64,000 bases of DNA, taken from contig NZ_CP123898.1 of assembly GCF_029910655.1 (NCBI RefSeq), positions 1 to 64,000 on the forward strand, in the 5' to 3' direction. The translations under genes and the position numbers were made by a program. The number at the start of each line of letters is the position of its first letter. Position 1 is the stretch's first letter. This document shows, piece after piece, positions 1 to 7,864 of the stretch. The notes below the pieces were generated by a model. It was not told the DNA's origin and made no database searches. It worked only from the letters and a program-made list of their open reading frames with translations. Source of the stretch: Methylomonas sp. UP202 (GTDB taxonomy: Bacteria; Pseudomonadota; Gammaproteobacteria; Methylococcales; Methylomonadaceae).

Positions 1-224
1 CTGGATTCTAGTTGTTTAGTTAAGTCATGGACTTCATCCGGTGCACGCCATGGCAGTTTAATTCCAACTGGATACGGCGTTTCAATTGAGGAGCATGCAA
101 GATCAATGCAGGATATTCCTAAAATAAACATAGATCTTATAAATGTATCGTCTTTAAGATACTGATGCATCCTTTTTTTGGAATTAAATGTCAAAATTCG
201 TCCCTTCTTATAGTTTTCTTTCAT
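1..224 (-). CDS. Partial unknown protein, cut by window edge
   Basis: A frame of 74 codons begins at an ATG at 224 and runs leftward off the window with no stop, so only the N-terminal part is visible. An AGGAAG stretch lies about 12 bases upstream of the start. The N-terminus is basic, and a hydrophobic run near residues 32-45 (MFILGISCIDLAC) could be a membrane segment or a late signal/lipobox. The gene is AT-rich compared with the transfer genes further right and next to IS debris. I do not recognise the family. A start at an internal ATG (168) is possible. Confidence 0.5.
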   Translation of the reverse strand, partial: MKENYKKGRILTFNSKKRMHQYLKDDTFIRSMFILGISCIDLACSSIETPYPVGIKLPWRAPDEVHDLTKQLES

Positions 225-304
225 TCAACCCATCACTTCCTTTTAAAAGAACAGACAATTTCAAGATAACATAAAATATCTTCGCAATAACAACTGCAAT
301 TCGA

Positions 305-725
305 GGTTCTGCCGCAAATTTTCAGTAAGCCGAAAGCCCACTAGCCTTTTAGGCAAATTAATCTGCTAAAGCCATAAACGGGCGGTAGTCCTGATTCCCA
401 ATTCGCGACAGCGGCCCTTCTGAATATGGGCTGTTTCAATGTCCGCCAAGGTGGCATTTGTCAAATAGAATGCTTTGAAGCCGAGCATGAAATGCGTCAG
501 CTTTTTGATGGCTCGATGATCCCGATTCGCTCGAAACGCTCTCTTTGATCGCGAAGCGGTCGGGCCATCCGATATGTTCAATGGTCTGCGTAAAAAAGGT
601 AAATCCATTGGCCTTTAACCTTCATATTGATTTCGTCCATCCATTACAACGCTGCGGTCCCGCTGTTTTCATCACGATTTCGCTAACCATGGAGAGATAC
701 CGGACGCGGTACGAAGCCCCCCCCT
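305..725 (-). pseudogene. Decayed IS6-family transposase remnant
   Basis: Read on the minus strand, pieces of an IS6 (IS26-like) DDE transposase appear in order but in different frames: RYRVRYLSMV near 715, WMDEINMKVKGQWIYL near 640, EHIGWPDRFAIKES near 560 and DHRAIKKLTHFMLGFKAF near 500. The last matches the C-terminal signature of the family around the catalytic Glu region, and WMDEI..VKG matches the first Asp region. The sequence between the Asp blocks is shortened, so the element has lost DNA and frame. GGTTCTGCCGCAAATTTT at 305-322 resembles an IS6 terminal inverted repeat and probably marks the element end. It cannot encode an active enzyme. Confidence 0.65.
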
Positions 726-789
726 AACGAACGTAAAAAGACACGGCGCAAAAGGATAACTTCTTTGGGAAGTGGATGTTGAGGAAATT

Positions 790-1109
790 AACATGCGATG
801 GGGACCACTCAAACACCGGCTATTATCCAAGTTCAGCGGCAAATTTGCTACAGAGAGCCTTTTACAAGGCGCCAAAAGATTTTGCACTTGGCGTTTTCCA
901 AGCTGAATCGCCAACTGATCCAGTTGGCTTGCCAACACCTGCCTGTGACACGTTATAACGGGTTGTGCCTGGTGGCAGCCGACGGATCCAAGATGCGCAG
1001 TTCTTGCAGGATGTCGCCTGCTGGGCGATGCGCGATGTGGCGGCCTGTGCCTTGTATCTGCCCGGTCTGGATATGACGCTGTCGTTCCAACTTTATTTCG
1101 GCCAACTTA
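790..1109 (+). pseudogene. Decayed IS4-family transposase remnant
   Basis: A plus-strand frame contains REPFTRRQKILHLAF..LNRQLIQ..CQHLPVTRYNGLCLVAADGSKMR, which fits the N-terminal part of IS4-family transposases up to the first catalytic Asp (AADGS). The following part continues in another frame (ACALYLPGLDMTLSFQLYFG), so at least one frameshift and a deletion separate them. No C-terminal half is visible before the 23-bp repeat at 1110. It is a fossil with no coding capacity. Confidence 0.55.
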
Positions 1110-1132
1110 CGGACGGAAGCCGTCACTCGCCG
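1110..1132. repeat. 23-bp inverted repeat, left copy
   Basis: These 23 bases (core GACGGAAGCCGTCACTCGCC) are the exact reverse complement of 4694-4716. The two copies bracket the broken toxin-antitoxin pair and the tyrosine recombinase. Weak similarity continues beyond the repeat on the side away from the enclosed genes (both sides show TTGGCC). They may be ends of an old mobile segment. Confidence 0.6.
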
Positions 1133-1200
1133 GGTCTGTTTTCCTTACCCCCTCTTCCCAAGCCTATCGCGTCCGTGGATAGGGCTCTTGGGGGTGTAAG

Positions 1201-1230
1201 CCGGAACCCCAGAAATTTCCGTCATCATTA
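1201..1230 (+). repeat. Imperfect direct repeat left of recombinase
   Basis: This 30-base stretch starts CCGGAACC and ends TTCCGTCATCATTA. It resembles 4110-4140, which starts CCGGAACC and ends TTCCGTCACTACTTA, in the same orientation. The pair flanks the tyrosine recombinase gene and could be recombination sites, though identity is only about three quarters. Confidence 0.35.
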
Positions 1231-1287
1231 GGTGGGCACAAGCAGCCATTTCACCAGCCGTCATTTCGATCATGGCTGCCCTAGCCA

Positions 1288-1608
1288 TCACTCTTTGAGC
1301 CGGTCAGCCAGTCGTGTCATCAGGTCCATGCGCTCATGGAAAATAGCCACGATCAGAGCAGGCGCTGCCTCACGCGGTAGACAGAAGACGTAATGATGTT
1401 CGTACCGCCCCATCCGTAGAGCCGGAAAAAGCGCGCTCATGTCTTTGAATACACCCCGGCCATCGGCGAGACTGACGATACCTTGTGCCAACGTAGCGAT
1501 GCAGTGGCGCACTTGCGCTTCCGATTGCTTGCGAGCGTAGCGGACAATGTCGCGCAGGTCGGACTCTGCCGCCGCAGTGAGAACGTAGCGGTCAAGCCTG
1601 GCCCGCGG
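1288..1608 (-). pseudogene. RelE/ParE-type toxin, start codon lost
   Basis: The minus-strand frame has RYVLTAAAESDLRDIVRYAR, then GRGVFKDMSALFPALRMGRY, HHYVFCLPR and VAIFHERMDLMTRLADRL, a nearly full-length RelE/ParE-family mRNA interferase or gyrase toxin of about 100 residues. Between an upstream TGA (1609-1611) and the conserved LDRYVLT there is no ATG, GTG or TTG. The first possible start is a GTG at 1512, which would remove the first third of the fold. The toxin is therefore probably silent or made only as a fragment. It follows its broken antitoxin directly, with a slight overlap. Confidence 0.65.
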
Positions 1609-1843
1609 TCAATTCTTCATCGAGTATTTCACTGATGCTCTTGGTAGTCACATTGTCAGCAAGTCCCTCATGGATGCGGGTATCGAGCAGGGTTTGCAGC
1701 TCCTTCCATGCTTGATTGGCATCGGCATCGCCGGGAAACAGCCTTTCCAGCGCGTATTGCTTGATGGTCTTACCCTACAAGGCAGCCAGTGCTTTCAGGC
1801 TTTGGTGCTGCTGGTCTGTTTTGTCGATGGTTAGGCGACTCAT
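1592..1843 (-). pseudogene. Antitoxin gene interrupted by an amber codon
   Basis: Translation from the ATG at 1843 gives MSRLTIDKTDQQHQSLKALAAL, then a TAG at 1775-1777, then GKTIKQYALERLFPGDADA and onward to EILDEELTAGQA before TGA at 1592. The frame on both sides of the TAG is continuous and antitoxin-like (about 83 residues in all). A single change of CAG to TAG explains the break. The gene sits immediately upstream of the toxin, the usual order for ParD/RelB-like antitoxin and ParE/RelE toxin pairs. The short N-terminal peptide would keep part of a DNA-binding domain only. Confidence 0.7.
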
Positions 1844-2193
1844 GGGATAAACACCAAAATTACACATCCCCACATTATCACCTATGTTCTCATGGAGCAA
1901 ACCGTTGTACCTGACAACATTGGCTCACCTCAGGTTGTCGTAAAACATTTACCACTAGGCGATCCTGTCGCGGCGGCTGGCGAAGTAAGTGGAACCCGGT
2001 AACGTCAGGGCGCTGGCGTTGATTTCACAGATGATCGACGTGTTTACGCTCGAATCCAGTCACTTTTATCCCGCGCACAAACAGCCTCAATGGCTAAAAC
2101 TGCGTTTTATCGGGTGTTGCAGCGGATTAGCGCCGAATTAATCAATAATTTATTTAGTGTTTCACTGATATATTTAACTAGTTGGATTTCTAA
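1844..2193. other. Non-coding stretch, no gene seen
   Basis: This roughly 350-base stretch contains no convincing gene. A short inverted pair GACAAC/GTTGTC lies near 1913-1940. A plus-strand open stretch around 2030-2190 gives no recognisable product. Confidence 0.5.
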
Positions 2194-2219
2194 GTTGATA
2201 TAGCCCTAATTATATCAAC
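2194..2219. promoter_or_regulatory. Perfect 9-bp palindrome upstream of the recombinase
   Basis: GTTGATATA (2194-2202) and TATATCAAC (2211-2219) form perfect arms around an 8-base spacer. The site lies about 90 bp upstream of the tyrosine recombinase start in an AT-rich promoter-like region. It looks like an operator for a dimeric regulator, perhaps autoregulation. Confidence 0.5.
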
Positions 2220-2306
2220 TAGATCAAAAATGCTTATGGTATAGTTCGGCCAGACCCATCCCCCGGCTCCAGGCCGATTTTCCCACCCAGGAGAGCGCTG
2301 CCCTTC

Positions 2307-4046
2307 ATGAACTTAGCCGATTTAATACTGCTGCGAGGCTGGATCAACGGAATACCCTACCCCGCGCTCGACGAGCAACGCGCGGAAAGCGACGAACCTG
2401 CCCGCCGACGCCTGAAAACCCTGCGCCGAGCCCTGGCGATCAAAGCCCGTTTTTATGGCCAGCTGGATTTCGTTGAACTCTGGATGAGTCCACGTCAAGC
2501 TACGTCGACGTGGTCGACGCGCGCGGAACACGCCTTAAACACCCTGAACCGATGGCCCGATCCGGTACCGGCGGGCGATCAGGCGTTACGACGTTGGTTG
2601 CCTGAAAACGTGTGTGCGGCGTTGCCCGCGTCAGTCGCCACCTGCGCAGATGCGGTCCAGTGGTTAGCCGAGAACGAAGCCGCCGGCTCCGAAATCCCCA
2701 CCGCTCGAAAACAGGCGCAGAAAACTCTGACCCTCTTTTTAAAGCAACATGCCAAGAAGCTGGGATACCAATCTCGCCCCAGCATGCCCAAGCTCCATTC
2801 ACTCGCCTCGTCGCAGTCGATGGCGCCGTTGGAACAGGTATTAATCCCCATCGAACTGAACGGTGAACACGGGAGTAATCGCTCGCCAGACGCGTGCCGG
2901 ATCGACGCCAATCACGATTTAGCCGCGATTCACAGCTGGCTGTCGTTAAAAAATGACAACCCGAAAACTTACCAAGCGTACAAAAAAGAGCTGGAACGCC
3001 TGTTACTCTGGGCCATCTTAGAACGTAAACGCGCCCTGTCCTCATTGAGCACCGACGATTGCCGCGCGTACATCCAGTTTTTGAAAAATTTGACGACGGC
3101 CGATCAGCAATGGGTGACACAGCAACCCGCCAATAAGCGACACGGAAAATGGAAGCCCTTTTACTATCGAACACCAAAGGGAGCCGCTCCTGTTTTGGGG
3201 GATTCGACCGAACCCGCACCACCGCAACCCGTGCTATCAGCTAAAAGCATTAATTACGCGAAAACCGTGATAAACGGGTGCATGGCCTGGCTCGTCAAAC
3301 AACACTATCTAACGCACAATAACTTCGACGACATGCCGAATATCAAGTGCGCGCAGTCCCCGCTACAAACGGCAAACCGGGCCTTCACCTTGACCCAGAT
3401 GCAAACCATCTTGGCCTATGCCCAAGAACAGATTCAGCCGGGATCCGCGACGGAAACCGCCGATCGGCGCTTGTGGTTTATTTTGACGTTTGCTTTTTAC
3501 ACGGGGCTTCGCCTCCATGAATTGGCGGCAGCGAGTTTCGGCGATATCGAAACCCTGGATGATGACCAGGGCGCACATTATTTTTTGCGGGTCGTTGGAA
3601 AGCACAGTAAGTTACGGAAAACCTCCCTTCCATCCACCTTAATAGAAGCGCTACAGTCCTACTTAAGAGCGTGCGGGCGTCCCAGTCTGTTTGAACGGTT
3701 ACCGCCGGAAGCACCACTAATCCCGAGTCTGCGTGACCCTACCGCTCGTAAGCATCTCAGCCCCGCAGGCCTGCATAAAACGTTAGCGGCTTTTTTCGAT
3801 CAGTTGTATGTCAGCTTAAGCAAGGATCCAGAAGCGGATTTACATTTAGTGAATAAAATCCGCAAAGCTTCCACACACTGGCTACGCCATAGTTACGGTA
3901 GTTATTTGGCCAATGACAAACAAGTACCGCTAGCTTATATTCGCGACGAATTGGGACATGCCGATATCAGTACCACGTCGCTGTATTTAAACACCGACGC
4001 CAAACAGCGACAAAAAGTCGTGAGTGACGCTTTCAACGGAGTCTAG
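2307..4046 (+). CDS. Tyrosine recombinase / site-specific integrase
   Basis: This 579-residue protein is a tyrosine site-specific recombinase that would break and rejoin DNA through a covalent 3-prime phosphotyrosine. The C-terminal half carries the catalytic set: the first Arg in FYTGLRLHEL, the HWLRHS box (His and second Arg), LGHAD (His) and the nucleophile in TTSLYLNTD near the end. The N-terminal 190 residues are an extra domain of unknown role, followed by a typical core-binding domain around residues 200-330. An AGGAG lies about 14 bases before the ATG. It may resolve plasmid dimers or move the segment bracketed by the 23-bp inverted repeats. Longer than the usual 300-400 residues of the family. 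Confidence 0.85.
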   Translation: MNLADLILLRGWINGIPYPALDEQRAESDEPARRRLKTLRRALAIKARFYGQLDFVELWMSPRQATSTWSTRAEHALNTLNRWPDPVPAGDQALRRWLPENVCAALPASVATCADAVQWLAENEAAGSEIPTARKQAQKTLTLFLKQHAKKLGYQSRPSMPKLHSLASSQSMAPLEQVLIPIELNGEHGSNRSPDACRIDANHDLAAIHSWLSLKNDNPKTYQAYKKELERLLLWAILERKRALSSLSTDDCRAYIQFLKNLTTADQQWVTQQPANKRHGKWKPFYYRTPKGAAPVLGDSTEPAPPQPVLSAKSINYAKTVINGCMAWLVKQHYLTHNNFDDMPNIKCAQSPLQTANRAFTLTQMQTILAYAQEQIQPGSATETADRRLWFILTFAFYTGLRLHELAAASFGDIETLDDDQGAHYFLRVVGKHSKLRKTSLPSTLIEALQSYLRACGRPSLFERLPPEAPLIPSLRDPTARKHLSPAGLHKTLAAFFDQLYVSLSKDPEADLHLVNKIRKASTHWLRHSYGSYLANDKQVPLAYIRDELGHADISTTSLYLNTDAKQRQKVVSDAFNGV

Positions 4047-4109
4047 CGTGTGGGATATGTTTGTTAATTCGCGTTGAGCATACTTTATGGTCGCTAATTA
4101 CGGTTTCAC

Positions 4110-4140
4110 CCGGAACCGACGAAAATTCCGTCACTACTTA
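4110..4140 (+). repeat. Imperfect direct repeat right of recombinase
   Basis: Partner of 1201-1230, in direct orientation (CCGGAACC, then AAAATTCCGTCACTACTTA). It begins about 60 bp after the recombinase stop codon. Candidate recombination site; identity is modest. Confidence 0.35.
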
Positions 4141-4693
4141 AAGTTAGCTTTGGCTTAGTTTGCTGGAATACTACTGTTTTCTGGCAGTATTTTCAGTGAT
4201 TCCTCCTTGCAATAAATAGCTAGCTATATATTGCATATTACTAGCTAGCTATCGCACCTTTTGCCAAAAATTTTTCCAAGTTTCCCAGCAGGAGATAGCG
4301 GCAAAAATAGCAACCCTCCTAAATCAACAAGCTAGCTAGCTATTTGAATTAAAACAATAGCTAGCTAATATTTTGAGACTCGGAAACCAAACCAATAATA
4401 AGTGAAGACTTGTAATCTCTGGGAGCCGTATCATCGGGCGTGTTTTCGCATAATACTTACGCGGAACGGCGTTAAGCCATGTAAGAGTCAAGGCTTTGAT
4501 CCTCATTCTGGGACAAATTCAAGTTGACGCGATCACGTGCCGATTGAGTCTAATTAGCGTTCTATGATGGATGGGCAAAAATCTTTTCAGATAAAGACTG
4601 GATCCCTCCTATGTATTGTTATTGTGCTTGCTTGGATGTATTTTAGAAAAGCTAGCTAGGTCTTTAACGAAGTATAGCTAGCTAGTAAGGTAC

Positions 4694-4716
4694 CGGCGAG
4701 TGACGGCTTCCGTCCG
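4694..4716. repeat. 23-bp inverted repeat, right copy
   Basis: Exact reverse complement of 1110-1132. It lies at the left edge of the GC-rich hairpin island and right of the ATAGCTAGCTAT variants at 4651-4685. Confidence 0.6.
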
Positions 4717-4931
4717 GAAAGATTTTGGCCCAACCATGGGACGAAAATCAGGACTCCACCGTCACGGTGATGGCCTTCGGCGGCCCCGATGCGTCCGCGT
4801 CACCTCGTTTCGACCCAACCAGGGGTCGAAACATCGGCTCTCGCATGACTTGACGGCGTGTCGCAAGGCCTTGCAGGTTTTCTGCGAAAACCCGCCCGGC
4901 GCTACGCCTATCGGGGACTAAAGTTCATCAC
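4717..4931. other. GC-rich island with several perfect hairpins
   Basis: This island is GC-rich inside an AT-rich intergenic region. It contains the stems CACCGT/ACGGTG near 4758, TTTCGACCC/GGGTCGAAA (4808-4816 and 4823-4831), and GGTTTTC/GAAAACC (4876-4882 and 4886-4892, 3-base loop). A 73-codon frame over it has no coding character. It could be a single-strand initiation site, a structured RNA or a recombination site. I cannot choose between these. Confidence 0.35.
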
Positions 4932-5119
4932 TTCGCTTTCGCTCCGTTTCCATGAATTTCAGCGACAATGGAAGGGAAGCGAGAATTGCGAGAAGCCATA
5001 CAGGATAGCTAGCTATTTACATTAGGCGATTACCTAGCTATCTAGCTAAATTATTTCACTATAAATAGCTAGCTATGTATAATGTGTGCATAGCTAGCTA
5101 TTTATATGGAGTCCTGAAA

Positions 5120-5815
5120 ATGCCTGTACTTGTGTTTGCTTCGAGCAAAGGCGGAGCTGGAAAAACAACTGCTGCAATTGTCCTGACTTGCGAATTAGCA
5201 AGGCAGGGTAAGGATAAAGCGATTGACATTGCATTAATCGACGCAGATCCCAATCAACATAGCGCGGCTTGGGCTAATAAGCCAGGGAAACCAAAAAATG
5301 TAAAATTGTTTGGCAATGTAACAAGTGAAAATATTTTAGAAACCATAGAAGAGGCCCAAAGTCAAGCTGCTTTTGTCATCGTTGATCTGGAGGGTGTAGC
5401 GAGTACTGCAGTGATAGGCGCTATGAGTCGTGCTGATCTTGTTATAGTTCCTTGCCAGGCCTCGCAGAATGATGCTAGAGAAGCAATAAAAACTATAAAA
5501 ACAATCAAATATAGCTGCAAAGTTTCAGGACGAAATATTGCTTATTCGGTCCTTTTTACCCGTTTGAGCGCTGCAATCATAACCAAGACAGCTAAGGCCC
5601 TTGCTAATGATTTTTCCGAGGCAGATATTGATTTGTTTAAATGTTCATTAATAGACCGTGAAGCGTTTAAAAGCATCTTCTCTTACGGGGGATCTGTTTA
5701 TGATTTAGAAGAGACCAGCAAAAGAGAAGGAGCTAGCATAGAAAAGGCTGCTGATAATGCAAGGCTTTTTGCAGCAGAAGTTAAGCAAAAATTGAAAGCA
5801 AATTTAGACAGGTAG
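5120..5815 (+). CDS. parA: ParA-family partition ATPase
   Basis: This 231-residue ParA/Soj-type ATPase binds non-specific DNA in its ATP form and moves plasmid copies apart with a centromere-binding partner. The deviant Walker A motif KGGAGKT is at residues 10-16, the second Asp motif at ALIDADPN near residue 50, and VIVDLEG near residue 90 fits Walker B. I chose the ATG at 5120, with GGAG at 5108-5111, over an upstream in-frame ATG at 5075 that lies inside an operator palindrome. There is no N-terminal helix-turn-helix, so this is a short (type Ib) ParA and autoregulation probably falls to the partner. It forms an operon with the next gene (10-bp gap). Confidence 0.88.
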   Translation: MPVLVFASSKGGAGKTTAAIVLTCELARQGKDKAIDIALIDADPNQHSAAWANKPGKPKNVKLFGNVTSENILETIEEAQSQAAFVIVDLEGVASTAVIGAMSRADLVIVPCQASQNDAREAIKTIKTIKYSCKVSGRNIAYSVLFTRLSAAIITKTAKALANDFSEADIDLFKCSLIDREAFKSIFSYGGSVYDLEETSKREGASIEKAADNARLFAAEVKQKLKANLDR

Positions 5816-5825
5816 AGGATATAAG

Positions 5826-6188
5826 ATGAGTAATAACACTAGGGAGCGTTTATCTTTAGAAGAAGAAGATATTAACATTGAGGATTTAGTATTATCACCG
5901 ACCCCGCCGCCAACATATGACCAATTTAATAAAATGAAACAGGCTGGAGAATTATTCGGTTTTACTGATCGTTCACCGAAGCCTAAAAAGCTGAAAAAGA
6001 CTTCGCCATATATTGTGCAACATAATACGAAGCTTCGTTTAGGAATGAAGGAATTATTAAATGATCTAATGATTGAAATCGGAGCAAGAAGCACTCAGGA
6101 AACATTGGAATTGAGCATTCTAGCCATGATTGAAAAGTCAGGTAATAAGGAACTATTAAAAAAATTTAACCAGCTAATAGATAGCTAG
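5826..6188 (+). CDS. Small ParB-like partner of ParA
   Basis: This 120-residue protein follows parA by 10 bp, with AGAGG before the ATG. The N-terminal half is acidic and probably disordered (LSLEEEDINIEDL). The C-terminal half (VQHNTKLRLGMKELLNDLMI..., then STQETLELSILAMIEK) looks like a short ribbon-helix-helix DNA-binding fold, as in the small centromere-binding proteins that work with type Ib ParA. It would bind the ATAGCTAGCTAT palindromes and repress its own promoter. Its stop codon lies inside the palindrome copy at 6181-6192. The family assignment rests on position and general fold, not on a recognised motif. Confidence 0.6.
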   Translation: MSNNTRERLSLEEEDINIEDLVLSPTPPPTYDQFNKMKQAGELFGFTDRSPKPKKLKKTSPYIVQHNTKLRLGMKELLNDLMIEIGARSTQETLELSILAMIEKSGNKELLKKFNQLIDS

Positions 6189-6192
6189 CTAT
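6181..6192. repeat. ATAGCTAGCTAT palindrome at convergent gene ends
   Basis: A perfect copy of the 12-bp palindrome. The plus-strand TAG of the parB-like gene (6186-6188) and the minus-strand TAG of the rep gene (6189-6191) are both inside it and directly adjacent, so one site spans both gene ends. Confidence 0.8.
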
Positions 6193-7538
6193 ACCGCAGG
6201 ACGGTTAGGATCTTCTAAAGTACGTAAATAATATTCGAAACTGGTTTCTTCTTCACCAGTTAATAACTCATCCCGCAATTGCACATAGAATACTGCCTGA
6301 ACCATGGGGCTATCAAATCCGTGTTTTTTATAACTCCGAAATAGTGCTTGGTTATTCACTTGGATATTTGCAATGAAATCCCTCCTTTTTTCTTCTTTCC
6401 AATCTTCAGTTTTTTTGGAAAAAATTTCTTTGATGCGTTGCTCGCAAAATTTCTTCCATTGCTTTTCTAGCTTTTCTTTTAATTTTTTTTCTTTAATTAA
6501 TTCAGCATTTCTTTTCGATTCTTGTTCATCAATCAATTCTTTCGGTGATTTTTTAGGTCTGTAGTCTGTTTCTATAGCTTTTACTAAATAGGCTGCTGTA
6601 CTAGAAATCGTTTTGCCATTACGCTGTTGATCCAGCATATATAAGATATTTCCTTGTATGCGCTCTGCATCAAATTCAGTAACAAGCGATTTTGCTTTTG
6701 TTTCCTTAATTCCATATTGAATCAAATTTTTGAAAAGTACATCCGATAATTCAGCTGATGAGGATGAAAAATCATCATGAGATAAACAGTTATCACTTAT
6801 TTCAGTAAAGCCATTTTCAACATTAAAATTAATTGGTAATGGAAATGGCGATCTTCTTTCGATGCTAAAGATTAGTTCATCAACATTCCGGCCCTTTTTA
6901 TTTACAGAATAAGTTACAGTTATGTCTGTTTGCTTAGAAATTTCATTTACAGATGGTTTAATTACATCTCTATTAAATATTTTATAAGCTACATCAGGGT
7001 TTGTTCCAAGTAAATGGTATATGTTAGGTAGTTTAAAGATTATATTGATTGAATCGCGCTGAGCTCGACTTAAAGCATCTAAAAAGTATTCATATAAAAC
7101 TAACGCATGTCTTTTTTTCACTTTACGTTGTACTAGTAACAGTATTTTTGCGTAAAGAGTTGGTTGGTTAATTTTTTCAGCTAATTTAGGGTTCAGAATA
7201 TATTTAACTTTTCCATTTTGTATGACACCGCTTGCTAAAAATGTACAGACTCCCCATTCTGTTGCTCTGTCTTCACCAAATGTATTCCATTCGATAATAG
7301 TGCTAGTCAGAACACGAAGGGCATCTTTAATTACCTCGTAGTTTTCGCTCGATTCAAGTCCAATCAACGTGAAAACTTCGCGAATAGGAATCGATAATTC
7401 TTCAATCCTAAATTTATTCCGTTGTGAATGCCAAATAATTGCATTCAAAAGTTTTCTTTCTAATAATGAAAACTTATTGGCAATCTGAACTGTGCCTGTG
7501 GGCTTATAAAATAATGCCGTTTCTAAATTTTCCATCAT
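6189..7538 (-). CDS. repB: Replication initiator, Rep_3 (RepB/Initiator) family
   Basis: This 449-residue protein starts replication by binding iterons. The N-terminal part has the Rep_3 signature: VQIANKFSLLERKLLNAIIW at residues 17-36, then LTSTIIEWNTFGED, a first winged helix, and the second one around residues 150-240 (KRHALVLYEYFLDALSR). The C-terminal 150 residues are a lysine/glutamate-rich helix region (KKLKEKLEKQWKKF) not needed in smaller homologues. The double ATG at 7538 has no strong ribosome-binding site, as is common for tightly limited initiators. Its upstream DNA (7.6-8.2 kb) carries the iterons. It converges on the parA operon. Confidence 0.85.
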   Translation of the reverse strand: MMENLETALFYKPTGTVQIANKFSLLERKLLNAIIWHSQRNKFRIEELSIPIREVFTLIGLESSENYEVIKDALRVLTSTIIEWNTFGEDRATEWGVCTFLASGVIQNGKVKYILNPKLAEKINQPTLYAKILLLVQRKVKKRHALVLYEYFLDALSRAQRDSINIIFKLPNIYHLLGTNPDVAYKIFNRDVIKPSVNEISKQTDITVTYSVNKKGRNVDELIFSIERRSPFPLPINFNVENGFTEISDNCLSHDDFSSSSAELSDVLFKNLIQYGIKETKAKSLVTEFDAERIQGNILYMLDQQRNGKTISSTAAYLVKAIETDYRPKKSPKELIDEQESKRNAELIKEKKLKEKLEKQWKKFCEQRIKEIFSKKTEDWKEEKRRDFIANIQVNNQALFRSYKKHGFDSPMVQAVFYVQLRDELLTGEEETSFEYYLRTLEDPNRPAV

Positions 7539-7628
7539 TGAATTATTTATAAAAGTGATAAAAAGTCAATAAAAAAAATCACCTGAACGTTACAATGAAA
7601 CACAACAACATTTCTTGAGATTTTTTTA

Positions 7629-7829
7629 GGTGAGAGGATTTGGTGAGTTTGGGCTTTTGTTGTTGTTTAACTTTTTTAATCTATTTAACATGTTTAGAGT
7701 GGTTTATAACATACTGTAAATTAAGCCATTCTCCGACATTAGGTGAGAATATCTGGGGTAAAGGGTGAGAGGATTTGGGGGAAGAGGTGCGAGGATTTGG
7801 TGGAAAAGGTGCGAGGATTTGGTGAAGGT
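7629..7829. repeat. 22-bp iterons of the plasmid origin (oriV)
   Basis: Four 22-bp repeats run head to tail at 7742-7763, 7764-7785, 7786-7807 and 7808-7829, and an isolated copy lies at 7629-7650. The core is GGTGAGAGGATTTGGTG with variation at a few bases. Position just upstream of the rep gene and the 22-bp period (two helical turns) are those of Rep_3-binding iterons. The AT-rich stretch 7539-7628 between the iterons and rep is the likely melting region. Confidence 0.75.
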
Positions 7830-7864
7830 GAGGCTTTCTGGTGCCTCCGAGGACTTTTTGCAAA

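Larger units (their letters stand above)
4216..5101. repeat. Repeated ATAGCTAGCTAT palindromes (partition/operator sites)
   Basis: The 12-bp perfect palindrome ATAGCTAGCTAT occurs at 4216-4227, 5005-5016, 5065-5076 and 5090-5101. Close variants lie at 4241-4252, 4331-4343, 4357-4367, around 4651 and at 4673-4685. Half-sites (CTAGCTA) occur near 5034-5047. Another perfect copy is at 6181-6192. The last two upstream copies sit just before the parA start, so they probably act as operators. The whole set could be a parS-like centromere bound by the small protein encoded after parA. The spacing is irregular, unlike replication iterons. Confidence 0.7.

Noticed and set aside
2500-3222. Long open frames on the minus strand inside the tyrosine recombinase gene
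   Set aside because: Arg- and Ser-rich shadow of a GC-rich gene that has a full catalytic motif set on the plus strand.
4700-4921. A 73-codon frame in the GC island
   Set aside because: No ribosome-binding site, no protein family, and the region is dominated by perfect hairpins.
5075-5119. Upstream start for parA at 5075
   Set aside because: It lies inside an operator palindrome, lacks a ribosome-binding site and would add residues before the usual ParA N-terminus; the ATG at 5120 has GGAG in place.
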